64,000 bases of DNA from Candidatus Pantoea floridensis (GCF_900215435.1 NZ_OCMY01000001.1:3658001-3722000); one strand, 5' to 3'. Shown: positions 1-8,981, numbered from the stretch's first letter. Translations and numbers: made by a program. The notes: generated from the sequence alone by a model not told the origin.

Positions 1-128
1 GTCGCACCAGGGCTGGGTAAAATAAACGTCGGCAGGTGCTGCGAACCTTGCCACCATGCCAGCAGAAAAATACCCATCAGGACCAGACGTTGGATGAGCA
101 GACTGAGCGTGCGTGAAAGTAAGGTCAT
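1..128 (-). CDS. ABC transporter permease, N-terminal part only (cut by window edge)
   Basis: Reading leftward from an ATG at 128 the frame is open to the window edge and gives about 42 residues: a short basic start, a hydrophobic stretch rich in L, I and V, then a segment ending FILPSPGA. That ending resembles the N-terminus of nitrate/sulfonate/taurine-type (SsuC/TauC) permeases, which typically start with one membrane segment followed by a LPSP motif. It begins one base after the stop of the upstream ATPase gene, so the two are almost certainly co-transcribed and form one importer. The rest lies outside the window. Confidence 0.75.
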   Translation of the reverse strand, partial: MTLLSRTLSLLIQRLVLMGIFLLAWWQGSQHLPTFILPSPGA

Positions 129-129
129 T

Positions 130-864
130 TCACACCTCCAGCCTGAGCAAACGAATCTGTTCATTGACGTCAGGGAGAGTGGCAATGCGCGGTCGCGGTA
201 AGGACAATGCCGTTTGCGAGTGAATACGACCTGGGTGCGGCTTCAGCACAACGACCCGATCGGCTAATACAACGGCTTCTTCAACATCATGCGTCACGAT
301 AATAATGGTCATCGCCGTTAGCGCCTGGATGCGTAAGAGTTCGTTGTGTAATGTACTGCGCGTTTGAGGATCAAGACGTGAAAAAGGCTCATCCATCAGC
401 ATGATTTGCGGCTGCACCACCAGGCTGCGCGCCAGCGCAACACGGCTGCGCATGCCGCCAGACAATTGATGAGGCCAGTGCTGGGCATAATCTGCGAGTC
501 CCACCAGCTTTAAAGCATCACTGACGCGTTGCTGCTTCTCAGATTTGCTCAGTGCGCTATTTTCCAGGCCAAAATGCACGTTCTGTTGGACTGAGCGCCA
601 GGGTAGCAGTCTGTCCTCCTGAAACAAGTAGGCTACCTGTTGCCATTGCTGAAAATGCTTCGCTGCTGTTCCCTGAATAAGAATGTCGCCATCATCGGCA
701 TCAAGCAGACCGGAAATGAGATTGAGCAACGTGCTTTTTCCACCTCCAGAGGCACCAAGCAGAGCGACAATCTCTCCGTTTTGAATGCTTAATGAGATTT
801 TTTCCAGTACAGGCTGATGGGCGAAGGATTTACTGACATCCTTTAACTTTATGGCCGCGCTCAT
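130..864 (-). CDS. ABC transporter ATP-binding protein, nitrate/sulfonate/taurine type
   Basis: A 244-residue ATPase that would energise the inner-membrane permease encoded directly downstream. Visible motifs: Walker A GASGGGKST at residues 37-45, the signature LSGGM at 134-138, and Walker B IMLMDEP at 154-160, followed by an H-loop THDVEEA. The FQEDRLLPW segment around 81-89 and the C-terminal PGRI element are typical of the SsuB/TauB/NrtD group. Length is normal for that group. The gene overlaps the GntR regulator upstream by 4 bases (ATGA) and leads into the permease after one base, so regulator, ATPase and permease form one operon. The substrate cannot be read from the ATPase. Confidence 0.9.
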   Translation of the reverse strand: MSAAIKLKDVSKSFAHQPVLEKISLSIQNGEIVALLGASGGGKSTLLNLISGLLDADDGDILIQGTAAKHFQQWQQVAYLFQEDRLLPWRSVQQNVHFGLENSALSKSEKQQRVSDALKLVGLADYAQHWPHQLSGGMRSRVALARSLVVQPQIMLMDEPFSRLDPQTRSTLHNELLRIQALTAMTIIIVTHDVEEAVVLADRVVVLKPHPGRIHSQTALSLPRPRIATLPDVNEQIRLLRLEV

Positions 865-1559
865 TCAAATATCTCCCGCGGCAACACAGGTAATAAGGTG
901 CCTTTCTTGCTCAGGGTGGCATATATTTTTTCCAGCGTCATCGCCTGGAAAGTTTCAATATGTCGGCGTGCAATAGTTTCAACGCGTTTTGCATCACCTT
1001 CTATAAACGCCTCAATCATGGCGTTATGGTCATGTTTAATTTCGGGTTTAATTCGCTGAACATTAAATCCCAGCGCCACCAGGCGCGACATTTCATCCAT
1101 CAGCCCTGACAAGGTATTAATCAGGTGTTGATTGCCCGTTGCTTCCACGATGGTGAGGTGAAAGCGTTTATTAGCATTCATAAAAACATCGATGCGCGTA
1201 GAGAGCGGAGCAGCCACTTCAACGCGGCACTGCGCCTCCAGCGATTTGAGCAATTCAATATCCACTTTCCCCACAGCAAGGCGTGCTGCAAGGGGTTCGA
1301 GCGCGGCGCGCACCGTGAAGACCTCTTCTACGTCTTGCACAGAAACCGGTGCAATGCGATAGCCCTTGCGCGGCCGGGAAATGACGAGTTTTTCATGGCT
1401 TAGCCGGGCCAACGCCAGACGTATCGTGCTTTTACCGGTGTGATAGCGCTCCATCAATTCAGATTCAGTCACCAGCGATCCCGGCAGCAAGCGGCAGGTC
1501 AATATATCGCGGCGAATCGTATGGTATGCCTTATCACTTAGAGATAAAAAATCAGTCAC
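861..1559 (-). CDS. GntR-family transcriptional regulator, FCD (FadR-like) subfamily
   Basis: A 232-residue regulator. The N-terminal 70 residues form a winged helix-turn-helix of GntR type (AYHTIRRDIL, then ESELMERYHTGKSTIRLALARL and a wing ending RPRKGYRIAPV). The rest is an all-helical FCD effector domain beginning VEEVFTVRAALEPLAARLA. The start is a GTG at 1559, preceded on its strand by a GAGAGG ribosome site five bases upstream. It is the first gene of the leftward operon and faces a second ABC operon across 305 bases containing two copies of a palindrome. It probably represses both operons until a ligand, likely the imported compound or a product of it, binds the FCD domain; that is inference. 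Confidence 0.9.
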   Translation of the reverse strand: MTDFLSLSDKAYHTIRRDILTCRLLPGSLVTESELMERYHTGKSTIRLALARLSHEKLVISRPRKGYRIAPVSVQDVEEVFTVRAALEPLAARLAVGKVDIELLKSLEAQCRVEVAAPLSTRIDVFMNANKRFHLTIVEATGNQHLINTLSGLMDEMSRLVALGFNVQRIKPEIKHDHNAMIEAFIEGDAKRVETIARRHIETFQAMTLEKIYATLSKKGTLLPVLPREIFE

Positions 1560-1580
1560 GCTGGCCTCTCAGTATGCCCT

Positions 1581-1595
1581 TGTGAGCTGCTCACA
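1581..1595. promoter_or_regulatory. Palindromic operator candidate, copy 1
   Basis: TGTGAGCTGCTCACA is a perfect 7-1-7 inverted repeat centred at 1588, about 20 bases upstream of the GntR gene start. The second copy lies 111 bases away (centre to centre) on the other operon's side. Two copies of a long palindrome next to a divergently placed regulator gene is the usual arrangement for its operators. Assignment to this GntR protein is inference. Confidence 0.6.
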
Positions 1596-1691
1596 GGGCG
1601 AGGTTGAAGAGATGAATTAGCGCATTCTTAATTAAACATATTGTCATTTCCTAATAATTAAATCAGTAATCTAATCTATAAAAATGCATAG

Positions 1692-1706
1692 TGTGGGCTG
1701 CTCACA
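1692..1706. promoter_or_regulatory. Palindromic operator candidate, copy 2
   Basis: TGTGGGCTGCTCACA differs from copy 1 at a single base (G for A at the fifth position). With flanking bases it reads GTGTGGGCTGCTCACAC. It sits about 160 bases before the start of the rightward ABC operon, so together the two copies could control both divergent operons. Confidence 0.6.
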
Positions 1707-1864
1707 CATAGACACTTAGCATTTTACTGAATAAATTCGCTTTAATTATTCTGGGCATCCCACTTCATCCAGGAAATGCACATAAATAGATAAAGTTATT
1801 TGTTCTTGATTCAAAATCACTCCTTTACCCTGGTGACCAATACTCATTACCCAGGAAATAAAAG

Positions 1865-2929
1865 ATGCGACTGCAGTGGGTTTTATTTTCGCTTTTATGT
1901 GCAGGTGTTGTTCCGGCTAAAGCGGTTGATAATGTAACGGTTGCGCTGGCTATACCCTTAGCCGTACATGATGGCGCACCTTACGCGGCAGCACAGGAAT
2001 TGGGACTGTTTAAGCAACAGAATCTGGCGGTAAATCTGGTGGTGTTCCAGGGTGCTGGCGCTTTATTACCTCAAGTTGCCAGCAAGCGCGTGACTTTTGG
2101 TTTTCCTGTTTCAGAGCCGGTGATATCCAGCTATTTCAGCGGCAAAAATCCTCTTCCGTTACGTTTTTTTTATAACGGCACGCCATCACAAACCATGGAA
2201 TATGCGGTTTTAGCCGACTCACCCATTAAAACGCTATCTGACCTCAAAGATAAAAATATTGGTGTAGGCGCACTGACGTGGGGCACGATTCCTAACAGCA
2301 GAGCCGCGCTTAAGGTGGCAGGATTTCAACCCGGTAAAAATGTCAAGTTCGTCGCCGTAGGAGCGCTGGGATCAGGATTTGTTGCCTTACGGAATAAGCG
2401 GGTCGATGCACTGAATTTTAACAGTAGCTGGGACGATATTCTGGAATTGTCGGGAACACCGATTCGACGTATCGCTTACCCTGACGTGTTTCAGGAAAGT
2501 GCCGGCAATGGCTTTATCGCCCATGAGGATACCTTTAAAGATAATCCGGATCTCATCCGCCGCTTCGGCCGTGCCTATACCGAAGCGCACTATGTGTGTG
2601 AAATCAATCCAACCTATTGCGTGCAGGCGTTTTGGCGGCAGAACCCGGAAAGCAAGCCGGCAAATGCCGATGCCAAAGCACTTGCTGATGCAACCACGCT
2701 TCTTTCACGCCGCCTGCATCGCACGCTTTATAGGGAAGACGGCTCGCGCCGGACACCAGGTGAATACGATCTGAAAGTGATCCGTTCTTCTATCACCGCC
2801 ATGGCCCAGGCCGGTGAGTTCCCCAGCGCTGACGTACCCGTCGATCGCATCTTCTCGAACCAGTTTGTCGCCGCTTTTAATGACTTTGATAAGCAAGCCC
2901 TGAAAAAACGCGCCGAGGAGGCCAAATGA
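1865..2929 (+). CDS. Periplasmic substrate-binding protein, nitrate/sulfonate/taurine (SsuA/TauA/NMT1) type
   Basis: A 354-residue secreted binding protein. A signal peptide is visible at residues 1-20 (basic start, hydrophobic core, likely cleavage after AKA). The mature part has the two-lobe NMT1/SsuA pattern: PYAAAQELGLFKQQNLAVNLV near the start, then SDLKDKNIGVGALTWGT and VDALNFN in the second lobe. The gene has an AGGA ribosome site nine bases before the ATG. It leads an operon with a hydrolase, an ATPase and a permease, joined by short overlaps, so it should deliver substrate to that importer. The ligand is unknown; aromatic or sulfonated small organic acids are plausible for the family. 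Confidence 0.85.
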   Translation: MRLQWVLFSLLCAGVVPAKAVDNVTVALAIPLAVHDGAPYAAAQELGLFKQQNLAVNLVVFQGAGALLPQVASKRVTFGFPVSEPVISSYFSGKNPLPLRFFYNGTPSQTMEYAVLADSPIKTLSDLKDKNIGVGALTWGTIPNSRAALKVAGFQPGKNVKFVAVGALGSGFVALRNKRVDALNFNSSWDDILELSGTPIRRIAYPDVFQESAGNGFIAHEDTFKDNPDLIRRFGRAYTEAHYVCEINPTYCVQAFWRQNPESKPANADAKALADATTLLSRRLHRTLYREDGSRRTPGEYDLKVIRSSITAMAQAGEFPSADVPVDRIFSNQFVAAFNDFDKQALKKRAEEAK

Positions 2930-4224
2930 GCGCTCAATTATTCATCGACCACCCCGACGATTTGATTGATCGACCACGCCAGATTCATGCAGTGGGTCTG
3001 GCTGAAGGCGTCGCCACGCTGACCACTGACTTTGTGCATGCTGATGGCAGCATTTGGCAAAGTGTTGCTCGCTTTGATATCGATGGATCGGGGGTGTTAA
3101 ATCTCGACACGGCAGCACCGATTGAGGGGGACTGGTCGCTAGCGGAACCGGGAGCATTCATTTGGGCGTTGCGAAAGCAATCTGGACCTACCGATCCCAG
3201 TTCAAGTGAAAGTCTGGCGCCGCGCGAATTGAAATTGCAGCTGCATGATGCGAAAGATGAGGTCGCTACGGCAACACTGACGCAGCGTATTCTCGCGGAC
3301 GGCGTTGTCCGACGCGAAGTCCGCGAGCAAGGATTGTCTGGCACGCTGTTCACACCCCCAGGCACCGGGCCTTTCCCCTTGGTCATTGTGCTTAATGGTT
3401 CTGGCGGCGGTATGCCTGAATCCCGTGCGGCGCTGTTTGCGGCGCAGGGTTATCAATCACTGGCACTGGGATATTTCAAAGCGCCAGGCAGACCTGATTA
3501 CATATCCGAAACGCCGCTTGAGTATTTTGAGCAGGCGCTAATTTGGGCACGGCAAGCATTACAGCCGCGAGCTGACTTTATCGCGGTGGCAGGGCACTCA
3601 CGAGGCGGTGAGCTGGCGCTGCTGTTAGGTGCAACTTATCCCGATCTGGTTTCAGCGGTGATGGGTTATGTGCCGAGTGCTGTAGTGCACGGCACATTAC
3701 GTGCTGGACGCCCAGACGAGCCAAGAGATGCCGTCGCCTGGACCTATCAGGGGCAACCTTTACGCAACATCTGGCAGGAAAACCCCGCAGCGGATTGGCA
3801 TGCTTTTGATCATCCACCGGAGCCCGGTGCACCTATCCGCCAGGCGCCTGCATTCGTGGCCGTTGAGCAACACGCTGCCAGCCTGACAGCTGCACGCATA
3901 CCTGTTGAGCGTATTGCCGGACCGGTGCTGCTCATCTCTGGCAGCGATGACGGGTTTTGGCCTTCTCGTGATTATTGCCGTCGCATTGAAGAAACGCTGC
4001 GGGCTCATCGGCATCGCTGGCCTGTGGAACATGTGGAGAATAACGGTGCGGGCCACGCCATTGGCTTTCCTGGTGTTCCGACGACTGACATCGCGCGTGT
4101 GCATCCGGTGGCCGGCGTTGTCATTGATGGCGGTGGCACCGCGCTGGAAAATGCACGAGCCAACCAACGTAGTTGGGAGCGGGTACTGGTATTTTTAGCT
4201 GCTGCAACATCGGCTCAGTCATGA
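2926..4224 (+). CDS. Acyl-CoA thioester hydrolase / BAAT-like alpha/beta hydrolase
   Basis: A 432-residue cytoplasmic protein with two parts. Residues about 10-125 match the all-beta N-terminal domain of acyl-CoA thioesterases and bile acid-CoA:amino acid N-acyltransferases; the rest is an alpha/beta hydrolase. The nucleophile elbow GHSRGG places serine at 225 (bile-acid conjugating enzymes have cysteine here, so hydrolase is more likely). Candidate triad partners are Asp341 or Asp342 in SGSDDG and His377 in GAGHAIGFP. It overlaps the binding-protein gene by 4 bases and the ATPase gene by 4 bases, so it is a fixed part of the importer operon and probably acts on the imported compound or its CoA thioester. 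The substrate is unknown. Confidence 0.8.
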   Translation: MSAQLFIDHPDDLIDRPRQIHAVGLAEGVATLTTDFVHADGSIWQSVARFDIDGSGVLNLDTAAPIEGDWSLAEPGAFIWALRKQSGPTDPSSSESLAPRELKLQLHDAKDEVATATLTQRILADGVVRREVREQGLSGTLFTPPGTGPFPLVIVLNGSGGGMPESRAALFAAQGYQSLALGYFKAPGRPDYISETPLEYFEQALIWARQALQPRADFIAVAGHSRGGELALLLGATYPDLVSAVMGYVPSAVVHGTLRAGRPDEPRDAVAWTYQGQPLRNIWQENPAADWHAFDHPPEPGAPIRQAPAFVAVEQHAASLTAARIPVERIAGPVLLISGSDDGFWPSRDYCRRIEETLRAHRHRWPVEHVENNGAGHAIGFPGVPTTDIARVHPVAGVVIDGGGTALENARANQRSWERVLVFLAAATSAQS

Positions 4225-4979
4225 TTGAGGCACTGCAACTTCGGGATATTGAACTTACATATCCGACACGTCGCGGCACGATCCAAGCATTGTCGAACGT
4301 GAATTTATCCGTGCGGGAAGGGGAGTTTGTGGCCATTCTAGGTCCTTCTGGCTGCGGCAAATCGACCTTACTCAAACTTGCGGCGGGATTATTACCCGCC
4401 AGTGGTGGGGAGATAACCCTTGGCGGCCATCCCCTGTCAGGTCCAGGCAAACAGACCGGCGTGGTCTTCCAGAAGCCTAATCTGTTGCCATGGAAAACGG
4501 TGCTAGAAAATGTACTGCTACCGGCGCGTACACTGGGTCTGGCTATCGCGCCAGCGCGCTTGCGAGCCTACCACATGCTGGAATTGGTGGGCTTGGCGGA
4601 ATTTGCAGCGAACTATCCTTTTGAGCTCTCCGGTGGAATGCAACAGCGAGTGGGTATTGCACGAATGCTGTTACATGACCCGCAGCTATTGCTGATGGAT
4701 GAACCCTTTGCGGCACTGGATGCGCTCTCAAGAGAAACGTTAATGCTGGAGTTACAGCGTATCTGGGAACAGCAGCGCAAATCCGTGCTGTTCATCACCC
4801 ACAGTATTCAGGAAGCGGTGTTTCTTGCCGACCGCGTGCTGGTGATGTCGCCACGGCCTGGCACGCTGGTTGAAGATTTAATCATTCCGTTGCCGCGTCC
4901 GCGAACGCTTGAAACGCTTGCCGACCGGGACTTTATGCAGTTATGCCAGCATTTGAGGAGCTATTTTACTCATGCGTAA
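4221..4979 (+). CDS. ABC transporter ATP-binding protein, nitrate/sulfonate/taurine type (second system)
   Basis: A 252-residue ATPase. I place the start at the ATG at 4221, overlapping the preceding stop as ATGA, rather than at an upstream in-frame ATG at 4173 inside the hydrolase gene. Walker A GPSGCGKST lies at residues 41-49, the signature LSGGM at 136-140 and Walker B LLLMDEP at 156-162, followed by the H-loop ITHSIQEA. It resembles SsuB/TauB. It overlaps the following permease by 8 bases. It differs clearly in sequence from the ATPase at 130-864, so the two divergent systems are not a recent duplication. Confidence 0.9.
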   Translation: MIEALQLRDIELTYPTRRGTIQALSNVNLSVREGEFVAILGPSGCGKSTLLKLAAGLLPASGGEITLGGHPLSGPGKQTGVVFQKPNLLPWKTVLENVLLPARTLGLAIAPARLRAYHMLELVGLAEFAANYPFELSGGMQQRVGIARMLLHDPQLLLMDEPFAALDALSRETLMLELQRIWEQQRKSVLFITHSIQEAVFLADRVLVMSPRPGTLVEDLIIPLPRPRTLETLADRDFMQLCQHLRSYFTHA

Positions 4980-5736
4980 GATTATGCCATTTCTTTGCCC
5001 GACCATCAGTTTGGCGGTGCTGCTACTGCTGTGGGACTTTTCGGTACGGCTTTTTGCTATTCCTGATTATCTTCTGCCCGGCCCAGCTGCGGTGTTCTTA
5101 GCCCTTTATCAGGGGTTCGCGGATGCCAGTATCTGGCCGCATATTGCTGCAACATTAAGTGAAATTGCCTTGGGTTATACCTTTGGAAGTCTGTTGGCTA
5201 TCGCTCTCGGCATCGTTCTGGCTGAATCCACTACCTTTGAACGATTTGTTTATCCGCTGCTGGTCGCCTTGCAGGCGATGCCCAAAGTCGCATTAGGTCC
5301 CATTATTCTGGTGTGGTGCGGTTTTGGCATCGCCTCCAAAGTAGTCTTGGTCACTCTCGTGTGTTTTTTCCCGTTGTTCGTTAATACCGTAAATGGCATT
5401 CGTCGCACGGATAATGAATTGTTAGATACCTGTCGGGCATTTTCAGCTTCGAAAGTTTACTTATTGATTCATGTGAAACTTCCATCGGCTGCCAGTGAAA
5501 TATTTTCTGGATTACAGATTGGTGTTTCACTGGCGTTAATTGGAGCCGTTGTTGCCGAGTTTTTGTCAGCTCAACAGGGTTTGGGATATTTAATTGCCTC
5601 CAGCTCCGTCAATATGAGCCTTTCAACGATGTTTTCTGGTGTGTTGCTATTGGCGGTAATAGGCATATGTGGTGCTCATTTTGTAAAAATACTGCAGCGT
5701 AAGGTTGTTTTTTGGGAGGTATCATCAAAGCGTTAA
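4972..5736 (+). CDS. ABC transporter permease, nitrate/sulfonate/taurine type
   Basis: A 254-residue inner-membrane protein with about six hydrophobic segments and the LPGPAAV motif after the first of them, as in SsuC/TauC/NrtB permeases. The cytoplasmic ATPase-docking loop is visible as GIRRTDNELLDTCRAFSASK around residues 142-161. It is the last gene of the rightward operon (binding protein, hydrolase, ATPase, permease) and overlaps the ATPase gene by 8 bases. Together these four genes are a complete importer with a built-in enzyme. Confidence 0.9.
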   Translation: MRKIMPFLCPTISLAVLLLLWDFSVRLFAIPDYLLPGPAAVFLALYQGFADASIWPHIAATLSEIALGYTFGSLLAIALGIVLAESTTFERFVYPLLVALQAMPKVALGPIILVWCGFGIASKVVLVTLVCFFPLFVNTVNGIRRTDNELLDTCRAFSASKVYLLIHVKLPSAASEIFSGLQIGVSLALIGAVVAEFLSAQQGLGYLIASSSVNMSLSTMFSGVLLLAVIGICGAHFVKILQRKVVFWEVSSKR

Positions 5737-5852
5737 TCTAAATTTGGGGGTGTTTAAAAGATGCATTCAAATGTGTTTAATTACATGGTGAAGATTATGA
5801 AAATTCATTTAAAATTTAATTTGGGTTGTCGATTTTCTGAAATAGGTTTTGA

Positions 5853-6080
5853 CCTGAACATCTCATTCTGACCAATGAAAAGCTGTACTACCTGACTTTT
5901 GATGCGGCGTTGGTGTATAAAACCAGCCACGAAATCTTGTCATATCATCAGATCCCCGGCATCAAAGAACTGCTGACGCGACGCCTGCCGGGTGACAGCG
6001 TGATCAAAGCTGGGGATCGGATATCACTGAGATTAAGTGACCGCCATTGCCATCTCTTTGCGATGTCTGGTGAGGCTTAA
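5853..6080 (+). pseudogene. Remnant of an ABC ATPase C-terminal (TOBE-like) domain
   Basis: A 75-codon open stretch runs from just after an in-frame TGA at 5850 to a TAA at 6078, with no usable start codon near its beginning. The translation (for example LPGDSVIKAGDRISLRLSDR followed by HCHLFAM) resembles the C-terminal TOBE-type domain of sugar, iron or polyamine importer ATPases. The catalytic part is missing and the sequence to the left is AT-rich and non-coding. I read it as the tail of a deleted gene. The family assignment is weak. Confidence 0.4.
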
Positions 6081-6082
6081 TC

Positions 6083-7057
6083 TTAGTTAAACTGAATAAA
6101 ATGACACGCCACCCGGTGCCCTGGCGACACTTCACGTAATTCCGGCACCGTCGCATGGCACTGCGCTTCTGCCTGCGGGCAGCGTGACGAGAAGCGGCAG
6201 CCGGAGGGAGGCCGTGACGGATCCGGAATCTCCCCGTTAATCACCGCGATGGGTTCATGTTGTGGGTCGAGCGTCGGTACGGCGGCCAGTAGCGCCTGTG
6301 TGTAGGGATGCAGCGGCTGACTAAACAGGGCGTCGCGGCTGGCGGTCTCCACCAGTTGCCCGAGATACATCACAGCCACGTCATCGCAAAGATGTTCCAC
6401 CACGCCGAGATCGTGCGAAATAAACAGGAAGGTGACGCCATGGTCATCGCGCAGATCGGAAAACAGGTTGATGATCTGCGCCTGAATGGAGACATCCAGC
6501 GCTGAAATTGGCTCATCGGCGATAATAAAGTCCGGGTTGAGAATCAGTGCCCGTGCAATGCCAATGCGCTGGCGTTGTCCCCCCGAGAATTCGTGCGGGA
6601 AACGCGGGTAATGCTGTGGAGCCAGCCCACATATCTTCATCACCGCGATCACCCTGTCGTACAACTCCGCTCGGGTGCAGAGTTTATGCGCCAGTAGCGC
6701 CTCACCAATGGCATCGCCGATACGCATACGCGGATTGAGGGAGCTGTAGGGATCCTGAAACACCAGCTGGATTCTGGGCCGCAGTGACTGCATTTCCCGC
6801 GCCGTCAGCGTCGACAGGTCCTGCCCCCGGTACTTAATCGTGCCAGCGGTTTTATCATGTAACCCCAGCACTGTGCGGCCTACGGTAGTTTTGCCGCTGC
6901 CGGATTCGCCGACAAGACCGAAGATGGTACCCGGGCGGATGCGAAAGCTGACACCGTCAACGGCACGAAGCTGCCCGGTTTCCTGACCAAACAGGCCATC
7001 GCGTATCGGGAAGTGCTTCTTCAGCGCGTCCACTTCAATTATGTATTCAGAACTCAT
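6083..7057 (-). CDS. Peptide/nickel-type ABC transporter ATP-binding protein (DppF/OppF-like)
   Basis: A 324-residue ATPase with Walker A GESGSGKT, signature SGGQRQR, Walker [13 protein letters not shown] and the H-loop [12 protein letters not shown]. The C-terminal extension carries a cysteine-rich oligopeptide-transporter motif ([14 protein letters not shown]), typical of DppF/OppF/GsiA proteins and sometimes linked to an iron-sulfur site. It is the last gene of a leftward operon and overlaps the partner ATPase upstream by 4 bases (ATGA). With the second ATPase it forms the heterodimer powering the two permeases. Substrate could be di- or oligopeptides, glutathione, nickel complexes or opines; the sequence does not decide. 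Confidence 0.9.
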   Translation of the reverse strand: MSSEYIIEVDALKKHFPIRDGLFGQETGQLRAVDGVSFRIRPGTIFGLVGESGSGKTTVGRTVLGLHDKTAGTIKYRGQDLSTLTAREMQSLRPRIQLVFQDPYSSLNPRMRIGDAIGEALLAHKLCTRAELYDRVIAVMKICGLAPQHYPRFPHEFSGGQRQRIGIARALILNPDFIIADEPISALDVSIQAQIINLFSDLRDDHGVTFLFISHDLGVVEHLCDDVAVMYLGQLVETASRDALFSQPLHPYTQALLAAVPTLDPQHEPIAVINGEIPDPSRPPSGCRFSSRCPQAEAQCHATVPELREVSPGHRVACHFIQFN

Positions 7058-8034
7058 GCGAAAGATTCCACTTTTTCCCGGTGAAAACAGGCGGCCTGCC
7101 GTGTTGTACCCACCAGCGGTGGTATGCCTGCCCGGCAGATTTCACTGGCGCGATCGCAGCGGTCAAAAAAAGCGCAGAATGCGGGCAGCGCGGTAAGGTC
7201 CGGCACCTGGCCGGGGATGGAGTAGAGCCGACGTCGCCGCTCGCCGGGAACCGGTCGGGAGGCGATCAGCCCCTGGGTATAGGGATGCAGCGGATTACGC
7301 AGTACCTCTGCGGTGGGGCCGTATTCAACAACCCGCCCGGCATACATCACGACTACCTGCTCCGCCATCCGGGCAATGACGCCCAGATCATGGGTGATCA
7401 GCATCAGCGCCATCTGGCTGGCACGGGCCTGATCGCGCAGCAGACACAGAATCTGGGCCTGAACGGTGACGTCCAGCGCGGTGGTTGGCTCGTCAGCAAT
7501 CAGCAGTTTCGGCTGGCAGCTGAGTGCCATCGCAATCATGATGCGTTGCAGCATGCCGCCGGAAAGCTGGTGCGGGTAGCTGGTCATCAGACTCTCCGCG
7601 CGCGCCAGCCCGACGCGGCTAATCAGCGCGATCGCCTGCTGCCAGGCGGCTTTAGGCGACTCCCCACGATGGCGAATCAATGGCTCACACAGCTGCTCGC
7701 CAATGGTCAGCACCGGATTGAGGGCGCTCATTGGTTCCTGAAAAATCATCGCCAGCTGGTTGCCTCGCAGGTCGGCCATCCTGGCTGGATTGAGTGTAAG
7801 CAGATCCTGCCCCTGGAAGCGGATGGCTCCGCCGTCAATACGTGCGGCCTGCGGCGGCAACAGTCCCATCAGCGACATGGCGGTAACGCTTTTGCCACAG
7901 CCGGATTCGCCGACAATACCCAAGGTCTGTCCGGCATGAATAGTAAAGGAGACCTCCTGCACGGCCTGCACACGCCCCTGTTCGGCGGCAAAGGAGACGG
8001 ATAACTGTTCGAAGGTGATCAGTGGCTGGCTCAT
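7054..8034 (-). CDS. Peptide/nickel-type ABC transporter ATP-binding protein (DppD/OppD-like)
   Basis: A 326-residue ATPase, partner of the DppF-like subunit. Walker A GESGCGKS, signature SGGMLQR, Walker [13 protein letters not shown] and H-loop [11 protein letters not shown] are present. The C-terminal region has the conserved [20 protein letters not shown] element and the [14 protein letters not shown] cysteine motif of this subfamily. Four-base overlaps with the genes on both sides tie it into one operon. Length and motif order are normal, with no sign of damage. Confidence 0.9.
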   Translation of the reverse strand: MSQPLITFEQLSVSFAAEQGRVQAVQEVSFTIHAGQTLGIVGESGCGKSVTAMSLMGLLPPQAARIDGGAIRFQGQDLLTLNPARMADLRGNQLAMIFQEPMSALNPVLTIGEQLCEPLIRHRGESPKAAWQQAIALISRVGLARAESLMTSYPHQLSGGMLQRIMIAMALSCQPKLLIADEPTTALDVTVQAQILCLLRDQARASQMALMLITHDLGVIARMAEQVVVMYAGRVVEYGPTAEVLRNPLHPYTQGLIASRPVPGERRRRLYSIPGQVPDLTALPAFCAFFDRCDRASEICRAGIPPLVGTTRQAACFHREKVESFA

Positions 8035-8981
8035 TTCTGGCTCCGTTTCATGCGGGGATCGAGCGCATCACGCAAGCCGTCGCCCAGTACGTTGATAGCA
8101 ACCACGGTGATAAAGATGGCGATGCCCGGTGGCATCCACAGCCACGGGCGACGCTGGAAGTCGATCAGGCTATTGGCGGCATCCATCATATTGCCCCAGG
8201 AGGGGGTCGGCGGGACGACGCCAAGACCGAGATAGCTCAGCGCCGACTCGCTCAGAATGGCGTTCGCCACAGCCATCGTCGCCATGACCACCAGAATCGG
8301 GATGGTATTGGGCAGCAGATGACCAAACAGGCGGCGACGTGATGACAGGCCCAGTACCTGCGTTGCCAGCATAAAATCACGCTCGCGCAGCGAAAGGATT
8401 TGCCCGCGCACCAGCCGCGCCAGTTTAGGCCACTCTAGCAGGCTCAGCATGATGACCACCATATAGATGCGCGCATCCGCTGAAAAATCGAGCTCCGACA
8501 GCATGGCGCCGGCGACAATCAGCAGCGGCAGACTGGGAATGGTCATGACCAGATCGGCCAGACGCATAATCAGCTTGTCGGTCAGGCCACCCGCGTAGCC
8601 CGATACGGCACCGAGCAGATACCCCAGCGCCACCGATAGCAACATCGTCAGCAGGCCAATGGTCAGCGAAATGCGCCCGGCAAGGAGCAAACGGGTGTAG
8701 ACATCCCGCCCCAGGAAATCGGTTCCCAGCCAGTGCTGTGCCCCTGGCGGTTTGTTGATCATCAGGGCATCCGTGGCGTCATCCTGCCACGGCGACCAGA
8801 TTGGCCCCAGCACGCACCAGATCGCCATGACAACCAGTAAAACCAGGCACACCATCGCCAGAGGATTACGCCGTAATGCCTGCCATGCCTGACGCCACGG
8901 TGAGGACGTGGCCTGGGCCAGTGCCGGGATTACCGCTTTGCGCAGGCGGCGTTGCGTGGAAAAAAGTGAACTGATCATCAT
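8031..8981 (-). CDS. Peptide/nickel-type ABC transporter permease (DppC/OppC-like)
   Basis: A 316-residue inner-membrane permease with about six hydrophobic segments. The N-terminus carries the usual cytoplasmic lead (WQALRRNPLAMVCLVLLVV), then HWLGTDFLGRDVYTRLL, a hallmark of DppC/OppC proteins. The ATPase-docking loop reads ERDFMLATQVLGLSSRR. It pairs with the DppB-like permease encoded just upstream, whose stop overlaps this start by 4 bases. It completes the membrane channel of the peptide-type transporter. Confidence 0.9.
   Translation of the reverse strand: MMISSLFSTQRRLRKAVIPALAQATSSPWRQAWQALRRNPLAMVCLVLLVVMAIWCVLGPIWSPWQDDATDALMINKPPGAQHWLGTDFLGRDVYTRLLLAGRISLTIGLLTMLLSVALGYLLGAVSGYAGGLTDKLIMRLADLVMTIPSLPLLIVAGAMLSELDFSADARIYMVVIMLSLLEWPKLARLVRGQILSLRERDFMLATQVLGLSSRRRLFGHLLPNTIPILVVMATMAVANAILSESALSYLGLGVVPPTPSWGNMMDAANSLIDFQRRPWLWMPPGIAIFITVVAINVLGDGLRDALDPRMKRSQK

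Noticed and set aside
1581..1706. CRP binding sites (TGTGA...TCACA)
   Set aside because: The spacing between TGTGA and TCACA is five bases; CRP sites need six. Two copies beside a GntR gene fit a local operator better.
7081..8004. 307-codon open frame on the plus strand inside the DppD-like gene
   Set aside because: It is an antisense shadow of a well-supported ATPase gene; its translation has no recognisable domain and no ribosome site.
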